Below are positions 50,427-59,639 of a stretch of DNA of 64,000 nt, piece after piece. The position numbers and the translations under genes are program-made. Origin of the DNA: Algoriphagus litoralis (GTDB lineage: Bacteria; Bacteroidota; Bacteroidia; Cytophagales; Cyclobacteriaceae); assembly GCF_003259255.1 (NCBI RefSeq), contig NZ_QGOL01000016.1:62001-126000 (forward strand), in the 5' to 3' direction. Under the pieces are notes generated by a model that made no database searches, was not told where the DNA came from, and saw nothing but the letters and a program-made list of their open reading frames with translations. How positions within the stretch are numbered: the first letter of the stretch is position 1; every line of letters starts with the position of its first letter.

Positions 50427-51851
50427 TTACAGCAGGGTAGTTGGACATACGTAGTCCGAAACCTTAAACTTCTCAGAAGCCTTGATCGCTGCAAAACCTC
50501 CAGCCACATCGATCAGATTGTCAAAACCCCGGGCACGAAGTACAGAGTTGAAGATCATAGATCTGTATCCTCCGGCACAATGCACGTAATAAGTGTTGTT
50601 TTTATTTACTTTCAGCATGCTTTCATTGATGTAGTCCAATGGTGCATTTTCAGCATCTACGACATGCTCTGACAGGAATTCGGAGTTTTTTCGTACGTCA
50701 AGGATATGAATTTCAGGATCTCCTGCTTTGATTTTTGCCAGTTCATCCACTGTGATGGAAGTAATAGCGTCCACTTCGTGGTCCGGAGAATTTTTCCAGG
50801 CTGCAAACCCACCTTTCAAATATCCCAAGCAATAATCATAGCCCACTCGGGCCAGCCTGGTGACTACTTCTTCCTCACGACCTTCTTCGGCTACGACTAA
50901 AATTTCCTGCTTTAGGTCTGGAATCATCGCTCCTACCCAGACTGCAAAGCTTCCATCGATACCAATATTGATCGAGTTTGGAATGAATCCTTTGGCGAAA
51001 GTCTGCGGATCACGGGTATCCAAGATCAAGGCTCCAGTTTCATTGGCCGCTGCCTCAAACTCAGCGGGAGTCAAAGGACGAATTCCTCGCTCCAATACCG
51101 CATCGATGCTGTCGTATCCTTGGATATTCATCATCACATTCTGCGGGAAGTAGGCCGGAGGCGGAGTCAGTCCAGTCAATACTTCTTTGATGAACTCTTC
51201 CTTACTCATCGGCTGAAGTGCATAATTGGTTTTCTTCTGATTACCCAAAGTATCTGAAGTTTCCTTGCTCATATTTTTACCGCAGGCAGATCCTGCTCCA
51301 TGTGCCGGGTATACGATCAAGTCATCCGGTAAAGGCATAAGTTTATTTCTCAGGGAATTATACAAGTGACCGGCTAGTTTATCCTGAGTCAAGTCAGCGA
51401 TTACTTTTTGAGCCAGATCCGGTCGACCCACATCACCTATAAACAAGGTATCTCCAGTGAAAATCGCCTCCGCTTTACCCTCTTCATTGTAGAGTAGATA
51501 GCAGGCAGATTCCATAGTATGTCCGGGGGTATGGATCACTTGGATTTTTGCTTTTCCGAGTTGAAAAAACTGGTTGTCTTCAGCGATGACCGCTTCGAAT
51601 CCCATTTTCATGCCTGTAGGGCCGAATACGATTTTGGCACCTGTCTTGGCTGCCAGATCTTGGTGTCCAGAGACAAAATCTGCATGGAAATGGGTTTCAA
51701 ACACGTATTTGATCGTAGCATTTCTACGCTCCGCTTTTTCGATGTAGGGCTGAACTTCTCTCAATGGGTCAATGATCGCAGCTTCTCCATCAGACTCGAT
51801 GTAGTAAGCACCCTGGGCAAGACAGCCGGTATAGATTTGTTCGATTTTCAT
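50427..51851 (-). CDS. Persulfide dioxygenase-like metallo-beta-lactamase with two rhodanese domains (474 aa)
   Basis: Residues 1-250 are an ETHE1-type metallo-beta-lactamase fold with THFHADFVSGH (His54, His56, Asp58, His63), HTPGHTMES and FTGDTLFIGDVGRPDL. The latter is typical of persulfide dioxygenases. Two rhodanese domains follow. The first (ILDTRDPQTF) has lost its active Cys loop, reading VVAEEGREEE where the Cys should be. The second (ILDVRKNSEF) keeps CAGGYRS with Cys425. The protein likely oxidises glutathione or other persulfides to sulfite and transfers sulfane sulfur. It is monocistronic with a strong terminator. Confidence 0.9.
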   Translation of the reverse strand: MKIEQIYTGCLAQGAYYIESDGEAAIIDPLREVQPYIEKAERRNATIKYVFETHFHADFVSGHQDLAAKTGAKIVFGPTGMKMGFEAVIAEDNQFFQLGKAKIQVIHTPGHTMESACYLLYNEEGKAEAIFTGDTLFIGDVGRPDLAQKVIADLTQDKLAGHLYNSLRNKLMPLPDDLIVYPAHGAGSACGKNMSKETSDTLGNQKKTNYALQPMSKEEFIKEVLTGLTPPPAYFPQNVMMNIQGYDSIDAVLERGIRPLTPAEFEAAANETGALILDTRDPQTFAKGFIPNSINIGIDGSFAVWVGAMIPDLKQEILVVAEEGREEEVVTRLARVGYDYCLGYLKGGFAAWKNSPDHEVDAITSITVDELAKIKAGDPEIHILDVRKNSEFLSEHVVDAENAPLDYINESMLKVNKNNTYYVHCAGGYRSMIFNSVLRARGFDNLIDVAGGFAAIKASEKFKVSDYVCPTTLL

Positions 51852-52003
51852 TGGTGTATATTTTATTTTTTTATGGCCATTTGGAATCTCGCATTACAGA
51901 AAGGTCTCCCTCCGTCAATCCTTTCAGATAGGCTCGATTTATTGACTTGGTTTTTTGGTTGCTTTTAACTTGATCAAAGTTATTTTCTGTCACCCGAATT
52001 CAA

Positions 52004-52019
52004 AATGACTTTTGTCACA
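52004..52019. promoter_or_regulatory. Weak Crp/Fnr-like site near the thioredoxin stop
   Basis: AATGACTTTTGTCACA keeps one full half-site (TCACA) and three of five bases in the other. It lies about 160 nt upstream of the persulfide dioxygenase start, farther than the other sites. Confidence 0.3.
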
Positions 52020-52025
52020 TTGGAA

Positions 52026-52346
52026 TCAGGCAGTTGTCAACAAATTGGATTCGATGAGCCGTACCAACTGATGCGCCGGGACAACTCCGGATTGTCTCCA
52101 GATCGTCTTTCCTTTATGGAAAAGAATCAAGGTCGGCACACCCCTCACTTGAAACTTGCCAGCTGCCAGTGGATTACGGTCCACATCTACTTTGATGATC
52201 TTGACTTTATCACCAAGTTGACGGGAGGTATCTTCCAAGACAGGCTGCATCATTTTACATGGCCCACACCATGTGGCGAAGAAATCTACCAAAACGGGAA
52301 TCTCCCCATCAATTAGTTCCTGAAATGTTTTTGGTTGGGTACTCAT
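52026..52346 (-). CDS. trxA: Thioredoxin (106 aa)
   Basis: A single thioredoxin domain of normal length has the active site WCGPC (26-30) in VLVDFFATWCGPCKMM, the buried Asp near VLVDFF, and the cis-Pro loop VRGVPTLILFHKG. There is no signal peptide, so it is cytoplasmic. It probably reduces disulfides or persulfide products made by the sulfur genes that follow on the same strand, 174 nt away. A degenerate Crp/Fnr-like site lies about 62 nt upstream of the start, the same distance as the site at tsdA. Confidence 0.93.
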   Translation of the reverse strand: MSTQPKTFQELIDGEIPVLVDFFATWCGPCKMMQPVLEDTSRQLGDKVKIIKVDVDRNPLAAGKFQVRGVPTLILFHKGKTIWRQSGVVPAHQLVRLIESNLLTTA

Positions 52347-52400
52347 GGCTTATCTAGATTTATAACTGACACAAAAATAGACCAGCTGGCAATATTCCAC

Positions 52401-52416
52401 AGTAATTTTTGTCACA
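52401..52416. promoter_or_regulatory. Weak Crp/Fnr-like site upstream of thioredoxin
   Basis: AGTAATTTTTGTCACA keeps TCACA and matches TGTGA at three of five bases. Its centre is about 62 nt upstream of the thioredoxin ATG, as at tsdA (about 64). Confidence 0.4.
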
Positions 52417-52515
52417 GGAGAAGATTTACCTCTCGGTCAAAAACTTTAAAAAGTGCTAAAAAAACCTGAAATGGAGTAAATTTTCATATTTTCGCCCCGA
52501 CTAATTTTCCGTTTA

Positions 52516-55500
52516 ATGCTCAATTATAAGCAGATCAATAATGTCACCGGCTGGGTAATTTTTGCCGTTGCGACCTTGGTATACATTCTCACGGTGGAAC
52601 AAACCGCAAGTTTCTGGGATCCGGGAGAGTTTATTGCGGTTTCCTACAAACTACAGGTACCACACCCTCCTGGAGCACCATTCATGCTTTTGGTGTACCG
52701 GATGTTTGGATTTCTGGCTATGGGAGATGGATTGCAGGTTGCCTATTGGATGAATATCGGCAGTGCTTTGTTCTCAGGATTCACTATCCTGTTTCTCTTC
52801 TGGTCGATTACACTTTTTGGAAAAAGAATTTTTGCAATCGAAGAAGGCAAAGAAACCAAAGGTCAAACCATCGCGCTGATGGGCTCTGCCATTGTGGGAT
52901 CGTTGATCTACACTTTCTCAGACAGTTTTTGGTTTTCGGCTGTAGAGGCTGAAGTGTACGCGATGTCTTCCTTCTTCACTGCCATTGTGATTTGGGCATT
53001 TTTGAAATGGGAAGTGATCAAGGATCCAAAATTGGAAAACCGTTGGATGATCTTCATTGCTTATTTGGTTGGTCTTTCAATCGGAGTTCACTTGTTGAAC
53101 TTGGTGACATTACCTGCTCTGGCTTTAATCTATTATTTCAAAAAATACGAAAACGCCACACTGAAGGGAGCTATTTATGCCATGTTCCTCGGTGGTGTCG
53201 CTTTGATCGTCATCAATAACTTGATCATCCCTGGACTACCAAGCCTTGCTGCTTCTATTGAGATTTTCTTTGTCAACAGCATCGGATTGCCATTCGGATC
53301 AGGCATTATCTTTTTTATTATTCTCTTCCTGGGAGCTTTGGTCTATGGGATTCGGTATTCGATTCAAAAAGAAAAAGTACTCCTCAATACGGTTTTGCTG
53401 TCTTTGGTTTTCATCCTGATTGGATACGGAAGTTATACGCTGGTAATCGTGCGATCCAACCAAGATCCAATCATCAATGAAAACGCTCCAAAGGATGTCA
53501 TCAGCTTTGTGTCCTACCTGAAGCGGGAGCAGTACGGATACCGTCCTCTTCTTCATGGACAATACTTTACTGCGCAACTGGTCGATCAGGAAGAAGGGGC
53601 TCCGATCTACATGAAAGGCAAAGACAAGTATGAGATTGTCGATTATGAACTGAAAAACACCTACGATCCGGCTAAGACAACCATACTACCAAGAATATAC
53701 TCCACTCAGGAAAATCACAAGCGAATCTATCGATCCAAGCTTGGGCTGAGAGAGGGACAGGAACCTACCTTCGGGGATAACCTTGCTTTCATGTTTAGCC
53801 ATCAGTTGAGTCATATGTATTGGCGGTATTTCATGTGGAATTTTTCCGGTCGGGAAAGTGACTTTACCGATGCGCCATGGATTGGGCTGACGGATGCCTT
53901 TGGTGACAAATACCCCGATTACATCAAAGAAAACAAAGGACACAACAACTACCTGATGTTGCCTCTGATTCTGGGGCTTGTGGGCATTTTCTTCCAAGCT
54001 TATAAAGATCCAAAATACTTCTTTGTCAACTTCATGCTCTTTATGATGATGGGTGTGGTATTGGTACTCTACCTGAACTCCCCTCCTGTCGAGCCGCGTG
54101 AGCGGGATTACATCTACGTGGGTAGTTTCTATGCATTTGCCATTTGGGCAGGACTTGGCGTATTGGGATTGGCGCATGTATTTGGAAAAGCAACCAAAAA
54201 CCTCTCGACTGGAGCAATCATCGCAACCTTGATCACACTTCCGGTAGCCGGGCTAATGGGCGCTGAAAACTGGAATGATCACAACCGAAAAGGCCGCTAT
54301 TTCTCGGTAGATTCCGCACGTAACTTCTTGGCTTCCTGTGCGCCTAATGCAATTCTCTTCACCGGTGGTGACAACGATACTTTCCCACTTTGGTACGTGC
54401 AGGAGGTAGAAAACTTCCGAACGGATGTCCGGGTGATCGTTTTGAGTTACTTTGACACCGATTGGTACGTGAAGCAAATGACACGTCCAGTGAATGAATC
54501 TGAAGCGCTGCCTTTCTCCCTAGATGACGAGCGCTACCAAAAAGGAACCAATGACGTACTGTATGTCATGGAGCAGGAAAATCTTAACGCAATCTCAGCA
54601 TCAGAATACCTAAAGCTATTGAATTCAGGCTCGGATCTGCTAAAAATGAAAACAGGAGGAAAAAGTGTAGTCAACATGGTTCCTTCACGAAATTTGATCC
54701 TGGAAGTGGACAGCAGCTTTGTCACGAATGATGAGATCGTACCGCCTCAGTTTAAAGAACTTTTTGCTCCGCAAATGAACCTGCAAGTAAAAGGTCAATA
54801 CGTCACCAAAGGCACCTTGATGCTGATCGATTTGATTGTAAGCAACAATTGGGAGCGTCCGATCTATTTCAACAATACCTCACTTTCTTCGATTGGAATC
54901 AATGTGGAAGACCATGTGGTAATGGAAGGAATGACGTATCGACTTCTGCCAATTCGCAAGCCTGACTTCATCCGTGAAGAACTGGTAAACACAGACATTG
55001 CCTACAAGAACTACATGGAGAAGTTCGCCTTCCGAGGAATGGATGATCCAAATGCATATCTGGATGAAGAATATAGACGGTTTGCTTCCAATCACAGAAG
55101 TTCGCTTAACACGATCGCAATGGCACTGCTGGATGAAGACAAAATGGAAGAAGCAGCAAACCTTCTGAATTATGGTTTGCAGACCATTCCTCATGCCGCC
55201 ATGCCGTATGACCTGAGCAGCGGACAGTCGGTACCATTATTCTTTGAAGTGGGTGAGGATGAAAAAGCATTAGATATCATCGATAAAATCTCCAAAAGGT
55301 CTCTGGACATGATTGAATTTTACCAGAAAGAAAACCGTGGATATGACCGAGACATGATGATCTCTATCGAAATGGTCAAATACTTCATTCCATTATTAGA
55401 AGAAAGAGGCTATCAGGAAGAAGCGCAAAACCTGAAACTCAGACTGGAAAGTCTGATCGGAACAGAAAGCTCCCAGCCGGGTATGCTTGAAAGAAGGTAA
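52516..55500 (+). CDS. DUF2723 / glycosyltransferase family 117 membrane protein (994 aa)
   Basis: About ten N-terminal membrane segments carry the DUF2723 signature: FWDPGEFIAVSYKLQVPHPP holds the Asp-Gly-Glu pattern comparable with the DE motif of GT-C protein O-mannosyltransferases. SDSFWFSAVEAEVYAMSSFF is the second conserved loop. The C-terminal ~400 residues are soluble and periplasmic (FTGGDNDTFPLWYVQE, then helical repeats near 860-980). The family is conserved across Bacteroidota and is thought to transfer sugars to proteins or envelope lipids. It is monocistronic, with its own terminator. Confidence 0.92.
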   Translation: MLNYKQINNVTGWVIFAVATLVYILTVEQTASFWDPGEFIAVSYKLQVPHPPGAPFMLLVYRMFGFLAMGDGLQVAYWMNIGSALFSGFTILFLFWSITLFGKRIFAIEEGKETKGQTIALMGSAIVGSLIYTFSDSFWFSAVEAEVYAMSSFFTAIVIWAFLKWEVIKDPKLENRWMIFIAYLVGLSIGVHLLNLVTLPALALIYYFKKYENATLKGAIYAMFLGGVALIVINNLIIPGLPSLAASIEIFFVNSIGLPFGSGIIFFIILFLGALVYGIRYSIQKEKVLLNTVLLSLVFILIGYGSYTLVIVRSNQDPIINENAPKDVISFVSYLKREQYGYRPLLHGQYFTAQLVDQEEGAPIYMKGKDKYEIVDYELKNTYDPAKTTILPRIYSTQENHKRIYRSKLGLREGQEPTFGDNLAFMFSHQLSHMYWRYFMWNFSGRESDFTDAPWIGLTDAFGDKYPDYIKENKGHNNYLMLPLILGLVGIFFQAYKDPKYFFVNFMLFMMMGVVLVLYLNSPPVEPRERDYIYVGSFYAFAIWAGLGVLGLAHVFGKATKNLSTGAIIATLITLPVAGLMGAENWNDHNRKGRYFSVDSARNFLASCAPNAILFTGGDNDTFPLWYVQEVENFRTDVRVIVLSYFDTDWYVKQMTRPVNESEALPFSLDDERYQKGTNDVLYVMEQENLNAISASEYLKLLNSGSDLLKMKTGGKSVVNMVPSRNLILEVDSSFVTNDEIVPPQFKELFAPQMNLQVKGQYVTKGTLMLIDLIVSNNWERPIYFNNTSLSSIGINVEDHVVMEGMTYRLLPIRKPDFIREELVNTDIAYKNYMEKFAFRGMDDPNAYLDEEYRRFASNHRSSLNTIAMALLDEDKMEEAANLLNYGLQTIPHAAMPYDLSSGQSVPLFFEVGEDEKALDIIDKISKRSLDMIEFYQKENRGYDRDMMISIEMVKYFIPLLEERGYQEEAQNLKLRLESLIGTESSQPGMLERR

Positions 55501-55519
55501 TTTTGATAATACTTAAAGG

Positions 55520-55550
55520 AAAAGGCGAGGGTTTGATTCTCGCCTTTTTT
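55520..55550 (+). terminator. Rho-independent terminator after DUF2723 gene
   Basis: A 10-bp stem AAAAGGCGAG/CTCGCCTTTT (55520-55529 with 55539-55548) runs into TTTTTT. It is 20 nt past the stop codon. Confidence 0.9.
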
Positions 55551-55574
55551 GTTTCTGAAGAAAATTTGAATACT

Positions 55575-55630
55575 AGGAAGACACGAAGACAGTAAGTTTT
55601 ACTTTTTTAAGAGTCTTAGTGCCTTAGTGG
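55575..55630. repeat. 8-nt periodic inverted repeats (CTTAGTGN / AAGACACG)
   Basis: Units AAGACACG, AAGACAGT on the left and CTTAGTGC, CTTAGTGG on the right have an 8-nt period and are roughly inverted to one another. They lie just before the stop codon of the methyltransferase at 55646. Confidence 0.5.
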
Positions 55631-55645
55631 AAAATAAGCATCTTC

Positions 55646-56422
55646 TTATTTTTTCCAAAGGATATAAAACAAATCCAATCCTTTCGAAGGATCCTCGACC
55701 AGTGGATAATCTTCATGGGAAATTTCTACCACCGATTTGCCCTGTTGCTGATGGAGTTTATTTCGGTTCATTCGGTTAAGAATCTCGTATGGAGCTCTGA
55801 GGATTGCTGCGGGAAGTTTGTACTGCAAATCAAAAATATCAAAACGCATGATTCGCTGTACTGATTTGCGATTGGCCTCATGGTAAGCCCATACCTTGTC
55901 GTTGCCTCCGATTCCTTTGGCCTCTACTTTATCAAAAATTCCCGAAGCAAGATCAATCAACTCTTGCGGCTTATATTCCCGCTCATGCCATGGATTTCTC
56001 GAAAGTGTATGGGTGATATTGGGCGTAGAAATGATCGCTTTTCCTCCGGGTTTGAGCATGCGGTAGATTTCCTGTAGAAAAAGTTTATCATTTCGGATAT
56101 GCTCTATCACCTGAAAACTGACAATAGTATCGAACGAATTATCCTTAAAATCAACAAATGGAGGAATGACCGCCTGACGAAAGTCCACACCAGGGAACCT
56201 GGCTTGGAGCATTTGGATCACCTCTCCGATCTTATCCAAACCTATGTAACTGGTAGCTAGAGGCAAAAGCTCCTCCACACCTCTACCCTCTCCACAACCC
56301 ACTTCAAGTAATTCACCTGAAACCCAAGGTTTGGCGGCAATGTAGGCTTTAAGGAGCCGCTGATGAATGGGATTGTCACTGATCAACTTGTCCGAAGCGA
56401 TTTCCGTTGTATAGGTAGCCAT
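55646..56422 (-). CDS. Class I SAM-dependent methyltransferase (258 aa)
   Basis: The SAM-binding motif I is LLEVGCGEGRGVEELLP (around residue 40), followed by the acidic residue in YIGLDKIGE and motif IV FDTIVSFQVIEHI, typical of Methyltransf_11/UbiE-like folds. LKPGGKAIISTPNITH is motif VI. There is no membrane segment. The substrate cannot be told; similar genes in this phylum sit near envelope glycan genes. It diverges from the GWxTD gene across a 61-nt gap. Confidence 0.88.
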   Translation of the reverse strand: MATYTTEIASDKLISDNPIHQRLLKAYIAAKPWVSGELLEVGCGEGRGVEELLPLATSYIGLDKIGEVIQMLQARFPGVDFRQAVIPPFVDFKDNSFDTIVSFQVIEHIRNDKLFLQEIYRMLKPGGKAIISTPNITHTLSRNPWHEREYKPQELIDLASGIFDKVEAKGIGGNDKVWAYHEANRKSVQRIMRFDIFDLQYKLPAAILRAPYEILNRMNRNKLHQQQGKSVVEISHEDYPLVEDPSKGLDLFYILWKK

Positions 56423-56483
56423 TGTAAATTTTAGTATTTTGGCAAAAGTAAGTCTAATTTTTAAAAACCGAGATTAAGACCCA

Positions 56484-57719
56484 ATGAATCGAATCATCCC
56501 CTCAGTATTCCTTTTTCTGATTGCCTCATTTATTTCATTAACCCCAGCATTAGCTCAAAAAACGCTTTCCAATACGGATCAATCCCTCCGCTACTCACTG
56601 TATTCCCGTGTTGGGCTGAAAGTCATTCCTGTCAAAACCAGTGAGGAAAGCTTCAGGGTTCAATTTGTTATTGAGAAAATTGAGGAAGAGCCCCTGTTTG
56701 CCAATTACAGTTTCAGTTATTCCATATTGGATTCCTATGAGCAGGAGATCCTATCGGACAAAATCAACCTGCTGACAGAGGCCGACCTCAAAATTGATTC
56801 GGATCGGCATTGGATTTTTGAGAAAAATATAAATGTGCCAGCAAGCCAGGTTACTGCCATTGCACTTTTGACGGTGATGGATACCCGACAGGGAGATGAG
56901 TACACCTATCATATCGATTTGAAAAGTCCCTATGTCCTGGATCAGCCGGACTTTGGAGCATATTATGCCAATGAGATTGCTTTTGACCAGAATTTTCTGA
57001 ACAAAGGAGAGTCTTTACTATTCAAAACAGTGAAGTCCCCGACCATTCACTCGTTCTTTTACCCCATCAAATTTGATGTCCCTTTTCCTCCAATGGAAAC
57101 CCGTCCAGCCGATATTCCAAAGGAATTAAACGTGATCAACATGGGTGATTTTTTGGCCAATATTCCAAAAGAGCTAAACGAAGAAGGCTACTATTTTTTC
57201 CAAACCGATACCGCAGCATCTACCGGCTTGATTCTTAAAACGACCCATGAATCCTTTCCCAAAATCAAAGACTGGGAAGAAATGGTGCAGATGGTAACTT
57301 ACATTTCCACCCGAAAAGAACACGAAACCCTGCTTTTGGCAGAGGATAAGAAAAAAGCATTGGATGAGTATTGGATCAATCTGACCCGAAATCCTGAAAT
57401 CGCCAAGGAGCTGATCCGCAATTACTTCCGGATGGTGGAATTTGCCAATATTCTTTTCACAGACTTCAAAGAAGGCTGGAAAACAGATCGCGGTATGGTC
57501 TACATTGTGATGGGACCTCCACAAGAGGTGAACTTTTATCTCGACAGAGAAGTATGGTCGTATGCCGGAATGGACGCAAGCTCGAAAATTAGGTTTACCT
57601 TTGCACGGGCTAAAACCATACTCAGCCCACATTTCTACACCCTGAACCGATCTAGAGCCTATCAGCCGATCTGGTTTAAAAACATTTCCCAATGGAGAAG
57701 CGGAAGGATGGCTTTCTGA
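56484..57719 (+). CDS. GWxTD domain-containing secreted protein (411 aa)
   Basis: A signal peptide (residues 1-24, TPALAQ) is followed by a beta-rich region and a C-terminal GWxTD domain: EYWINLTRNPEIAKELIRNY, FKEGWKTDRGMVYIVMGPPQEV (with the name motif GWKTD) and EVWSYAGMD. The family is found in Bacteroidota and Acidobacteriota; its function is not established. The last 28 nt overlap the rlmB start in another frame, so translation of rlmB may depend on it. Confidence 0.85.
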   Translation: MNRIIPSVFLFLIASFISLTPALAQKTLSNTDQSLRYSLYSRVGLKVIPVKTSEESFRVQFVIEKIEEEPLFANYSFSYSILDSYEQEILSDKINLLTEADLKIDSDRHWIFEKNINVPASQVTAIALLTVMDTRQGDEYTYHIDLKSPYVLDQPDFGAYYANEIAFDQNFLNKGESLLFKTVKSPTIHSFFYPIKFDVPFPPMETRPADIPKELNVINMGDFLANIPKELNEEGYYFFQTDTAASTGLILKTTHESFPKIKDWEEMVQMVTYISTRKEHETLLLAEDKKKALDEYWINLTRNPEIAKELIRNYFRMVEFANILFTDFKEGWKTDRGMVYIVMGPPQEVNFYLDREVWSYAGMDASSKIRFTFARAKTILSPHFYTLNRSRAYQPIWFKNISQWRSGRMAF

Positions 57720-58468
57720 TAGAAAAAGGAGCCGCCGAAAAAGATTTTGTATTTGGTACCCGAGCGGTTATGGAATCTATCCATGCCGGCAAGGAAATCG
57801 ACAAAGTACTCGTTCAGAAGGAACTGAACAACGACCTAATCAAAGAATTGCTTCAGCTCTGCAAAGCTGAAAAAATCCCTGTGGTGCGCGTGCCGGATGC
57901 GAAACTCAATCGAATCACCCGCAAAAATCACCAGGGTGTCGTAGCTCAGATGTCATCGATCGTGTATGCTTCGCTGGACAATGTGATCGACAATTGTTTT
58001 GCTGTGGGAAAATCTCCTCTGATTTTGGTGCTGGATCACATTACCGATGTCAGAAACTTTGGAGCCATCGCCCGTACTGCAGAATGTGCTGGTGTCGATG
58101 CTATCGTGATTCCTGAAAAAGGCAGCGCGCAGATCAACTCCGATGCAATCAAAACTTCATCTGGTGCTTTGAATTTCCTGCCTGTTGCAAGGGTGAAAAA
58201 TCTGTTTTACACCTGTAGAGATTTACAGAAAATGGGTTTGACGCTGGTAGCCATCACGGAGAAAACAGAAAAGACGATGTATGAGGCCGATTTTTCATCC
58301 CCTGTGGCTTTGGTCATGGGTTCGGAGGAAGACGGGATTTCTCAGGAGATATTCGGAATCGTGGATGATAAAGTAAAGATCCCGATGGCTGGAAACATTG
58401 AAAGCTTGAACGTTTCAGTTTCTGCTGGTGTCGCGATTTACGAAGCGATTCGGCAGCGAAAGAAATGA
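57692..58468 (+). CDS. rlmB: 23S rRNA (guanosine-2'-O)-methyltransferase RlmB, SpoU family (258 aa)
   Basis: An N-terminal L30e-like substrate-binding domain (FVFGTRAVMESIHAGKEIDK to about residue 85) is followed by the SpoU catalytic knot: ILVLDHITDVRNFGAIARTA (motif 1 with the essential Arg), VALVMGSEEDGIS (motif 2) and IPMAGNIESLNVSVSAGVA (motif 3). It 2'-O-methylates G2251 (E. coli number) in the peptidyl-transferase P loop. Its ATG lies 28 nt inside the GWxTD gene. Confidence 0.95.
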   Translation: MEKRKDGFLIEKGAAEKDFVFGTRAVMESIHAGKEIDKVLVQKELNNDLIKELLQLCKAEKIPVVRVPDAKLNRITRKNHQGVVAQMSSIVYASLDNVIDNCFAVGKSPLILVLDHITDVRNFGAIARTAECAGVDAIVIPEKGSAQINSDAIKTSSGALNFLPVARVKNLFYTCRDLQKMGLTLVAITEKTEKTMYEADFSSPVALVMGSEEDGISQEIFGIVDDKVKIPMAGNIESLNVSVSAGVAIYEAIRQRKK

Positions 58469-58510
58469 TCAATTTTCAAAGCACTTTAATTTAAACTTGA
58501 GAATTGATCA
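58466..58510. terminator. Hairpin between converging rlmB and guanylyltransferase genes
   Basis: A 14-bp inverted repeat with one mismatch, TGATCAATTTTCAA/TTGAGAATTGATCA (58466-58479 with 58497-58510), includes the rlmB stop codon. There is no long T run after it, so termination is plausible but weak. The right arm and 58511-58530 also show an 8-nt period (AATTGAAA). Confidence 0.45.
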
Positions 58511-58556
58511 TTGGTAATTGAAAATTGAAGAGGTATAAGATTTTAATTTATCGATT

Positions 58557-59633
58557 TCAGACAAAGTCTTCGCCTTTCTTCTTGGCGTTGGCAACAAAAT
58601 CCCTGAATTTCTTCTCCCCACCGAGCTTACAGATCAATAAGACATTGTCTGTCTCATTGACCAGATAATTATCCAATCCTTCGATTACCACAAGTTTGTC
58701 GCTGTCCATCTTGATGTAGCAGTTCTTAGTATCATATAGTATGGAGTTAGCTTCGACGACATTGTTATCTCCATCCTTTTCCTGAAGTTCATGGATGCTG
58801 TGCCAAGATCCTAGGTCTGACCAGCCAAAGTCTCCCAAGATTACATAGACTTGATCTGACTTTTCCATGATTCCATAATCTATGGAGACATTTTTGACCA
58901 TAGAATAGGCTCTGTTGATGAACTCTTGCTCAGATGATTTTCCATAATGTGCCCTTCCTTCTTCAAAAACCTCTGCCACATCCGGCATATTTTCGCTGAA
59001 AGCGTTAAGTAAACTTGCAGATTTCCCTACAAACAACCCTGAATTCCAGACAAAATCACCACTATCTACGAAAGTCTTTGCAAGTTTTGAATTGGGTTTT
59101 TCGGTAAAGGTTTTCACCTTTAAAGCCTCAGTACCATTTTCATTCTCAAGGTATTGAATGTACCCATATCCAGTCTCAGGACGGTTTGGTTTGATTCCGA
59201 TAGTAATAAGCCGATCCTTTAGTTGGGCGGAATCTACAGCTTGATTGATCGTTTGGATAAACCGCTTTTCCTGAAGAATCAAATGATCTGCGGGTGTGAC
59301 TACCAATGTAGCATTCGGATCCATTGCATGGATTTTGTAGGCAGCATATGCGATACAGGTAGCGGTATTCCTGCGAAGAGGCTCAGTTAATACTTGAGTG
59401 GCACTTAAATCAGGCAGCTGCTCCAAAACCAAATCCAAGTAGCCCAGATTGGTGACGACGATAAACTGGCTGGGTTCAGCCAACTCTCGAAAACGGTCAT
59501 AGGTCATCTGGAGAAGGCTTCTACCGGTTCCAAGAATATCCAAAAATTGTTTAGGTCGGGAATTACGGCTGTAGGGCCAGAATCTGGAACCGATTCCTCC
59601 GGCCATAATTACAATGTAGGGCTTGTCCTGCAT
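58557..59633 (-). CDS. manC: Mannose-1-phosphate guanylyltransferase (358 aa)
   Basis: The nucleotidyltransferase signature MAGGIGSRFWPYSRNSRPKQF is at residues 10-30. It is followed by LLQMTYDRFREL, LTEPLRRNTATCIAYAAY, VTPADHLI, EKPN, WNSGLFV and DFGWSDLGSWHS. The length matches the short form without the C-terminal isomerase domain. It makes GDP-mannose for envelope polysaccharide. Its start is 6 nt after the stop of the KpsF-type gene, so the two sugar genes form an operon. Confidence 0.93.
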   Translation of the reverse strand: MQDKPYIVIMAGGIGSRFWPYSRNSRPKQFLDILGTGRSLLQMTYDRFRELAEPSQFIVVTNLGYLDLVLEQLPDLSATQVLTEPLRRNTATCIAYAAYKIHAMDPNATLVVTPADHLILQEKRFIQTINQAVDSAQLKDRLITIGIKPNRPETGYGYIQYLENENGTEALKVKTFTEKPNSKLAKTFVDSGDFVWNSGLFVGKSASLLNAFSENMPDVAEVFEEGRAHYGKSSEQEFINRAYSMVKNVSIDYGIMEKSDQVYVILGDFGWSDLGSWHSIHELQEKDGDNNVVEANSILYDTKNCYIKMDSDKLVVIEGLDNYLVNETDNVLLICKLGGEKKFRDFVANAKKKGEDFV

Positions 59634-59639
59634 GCTGGG

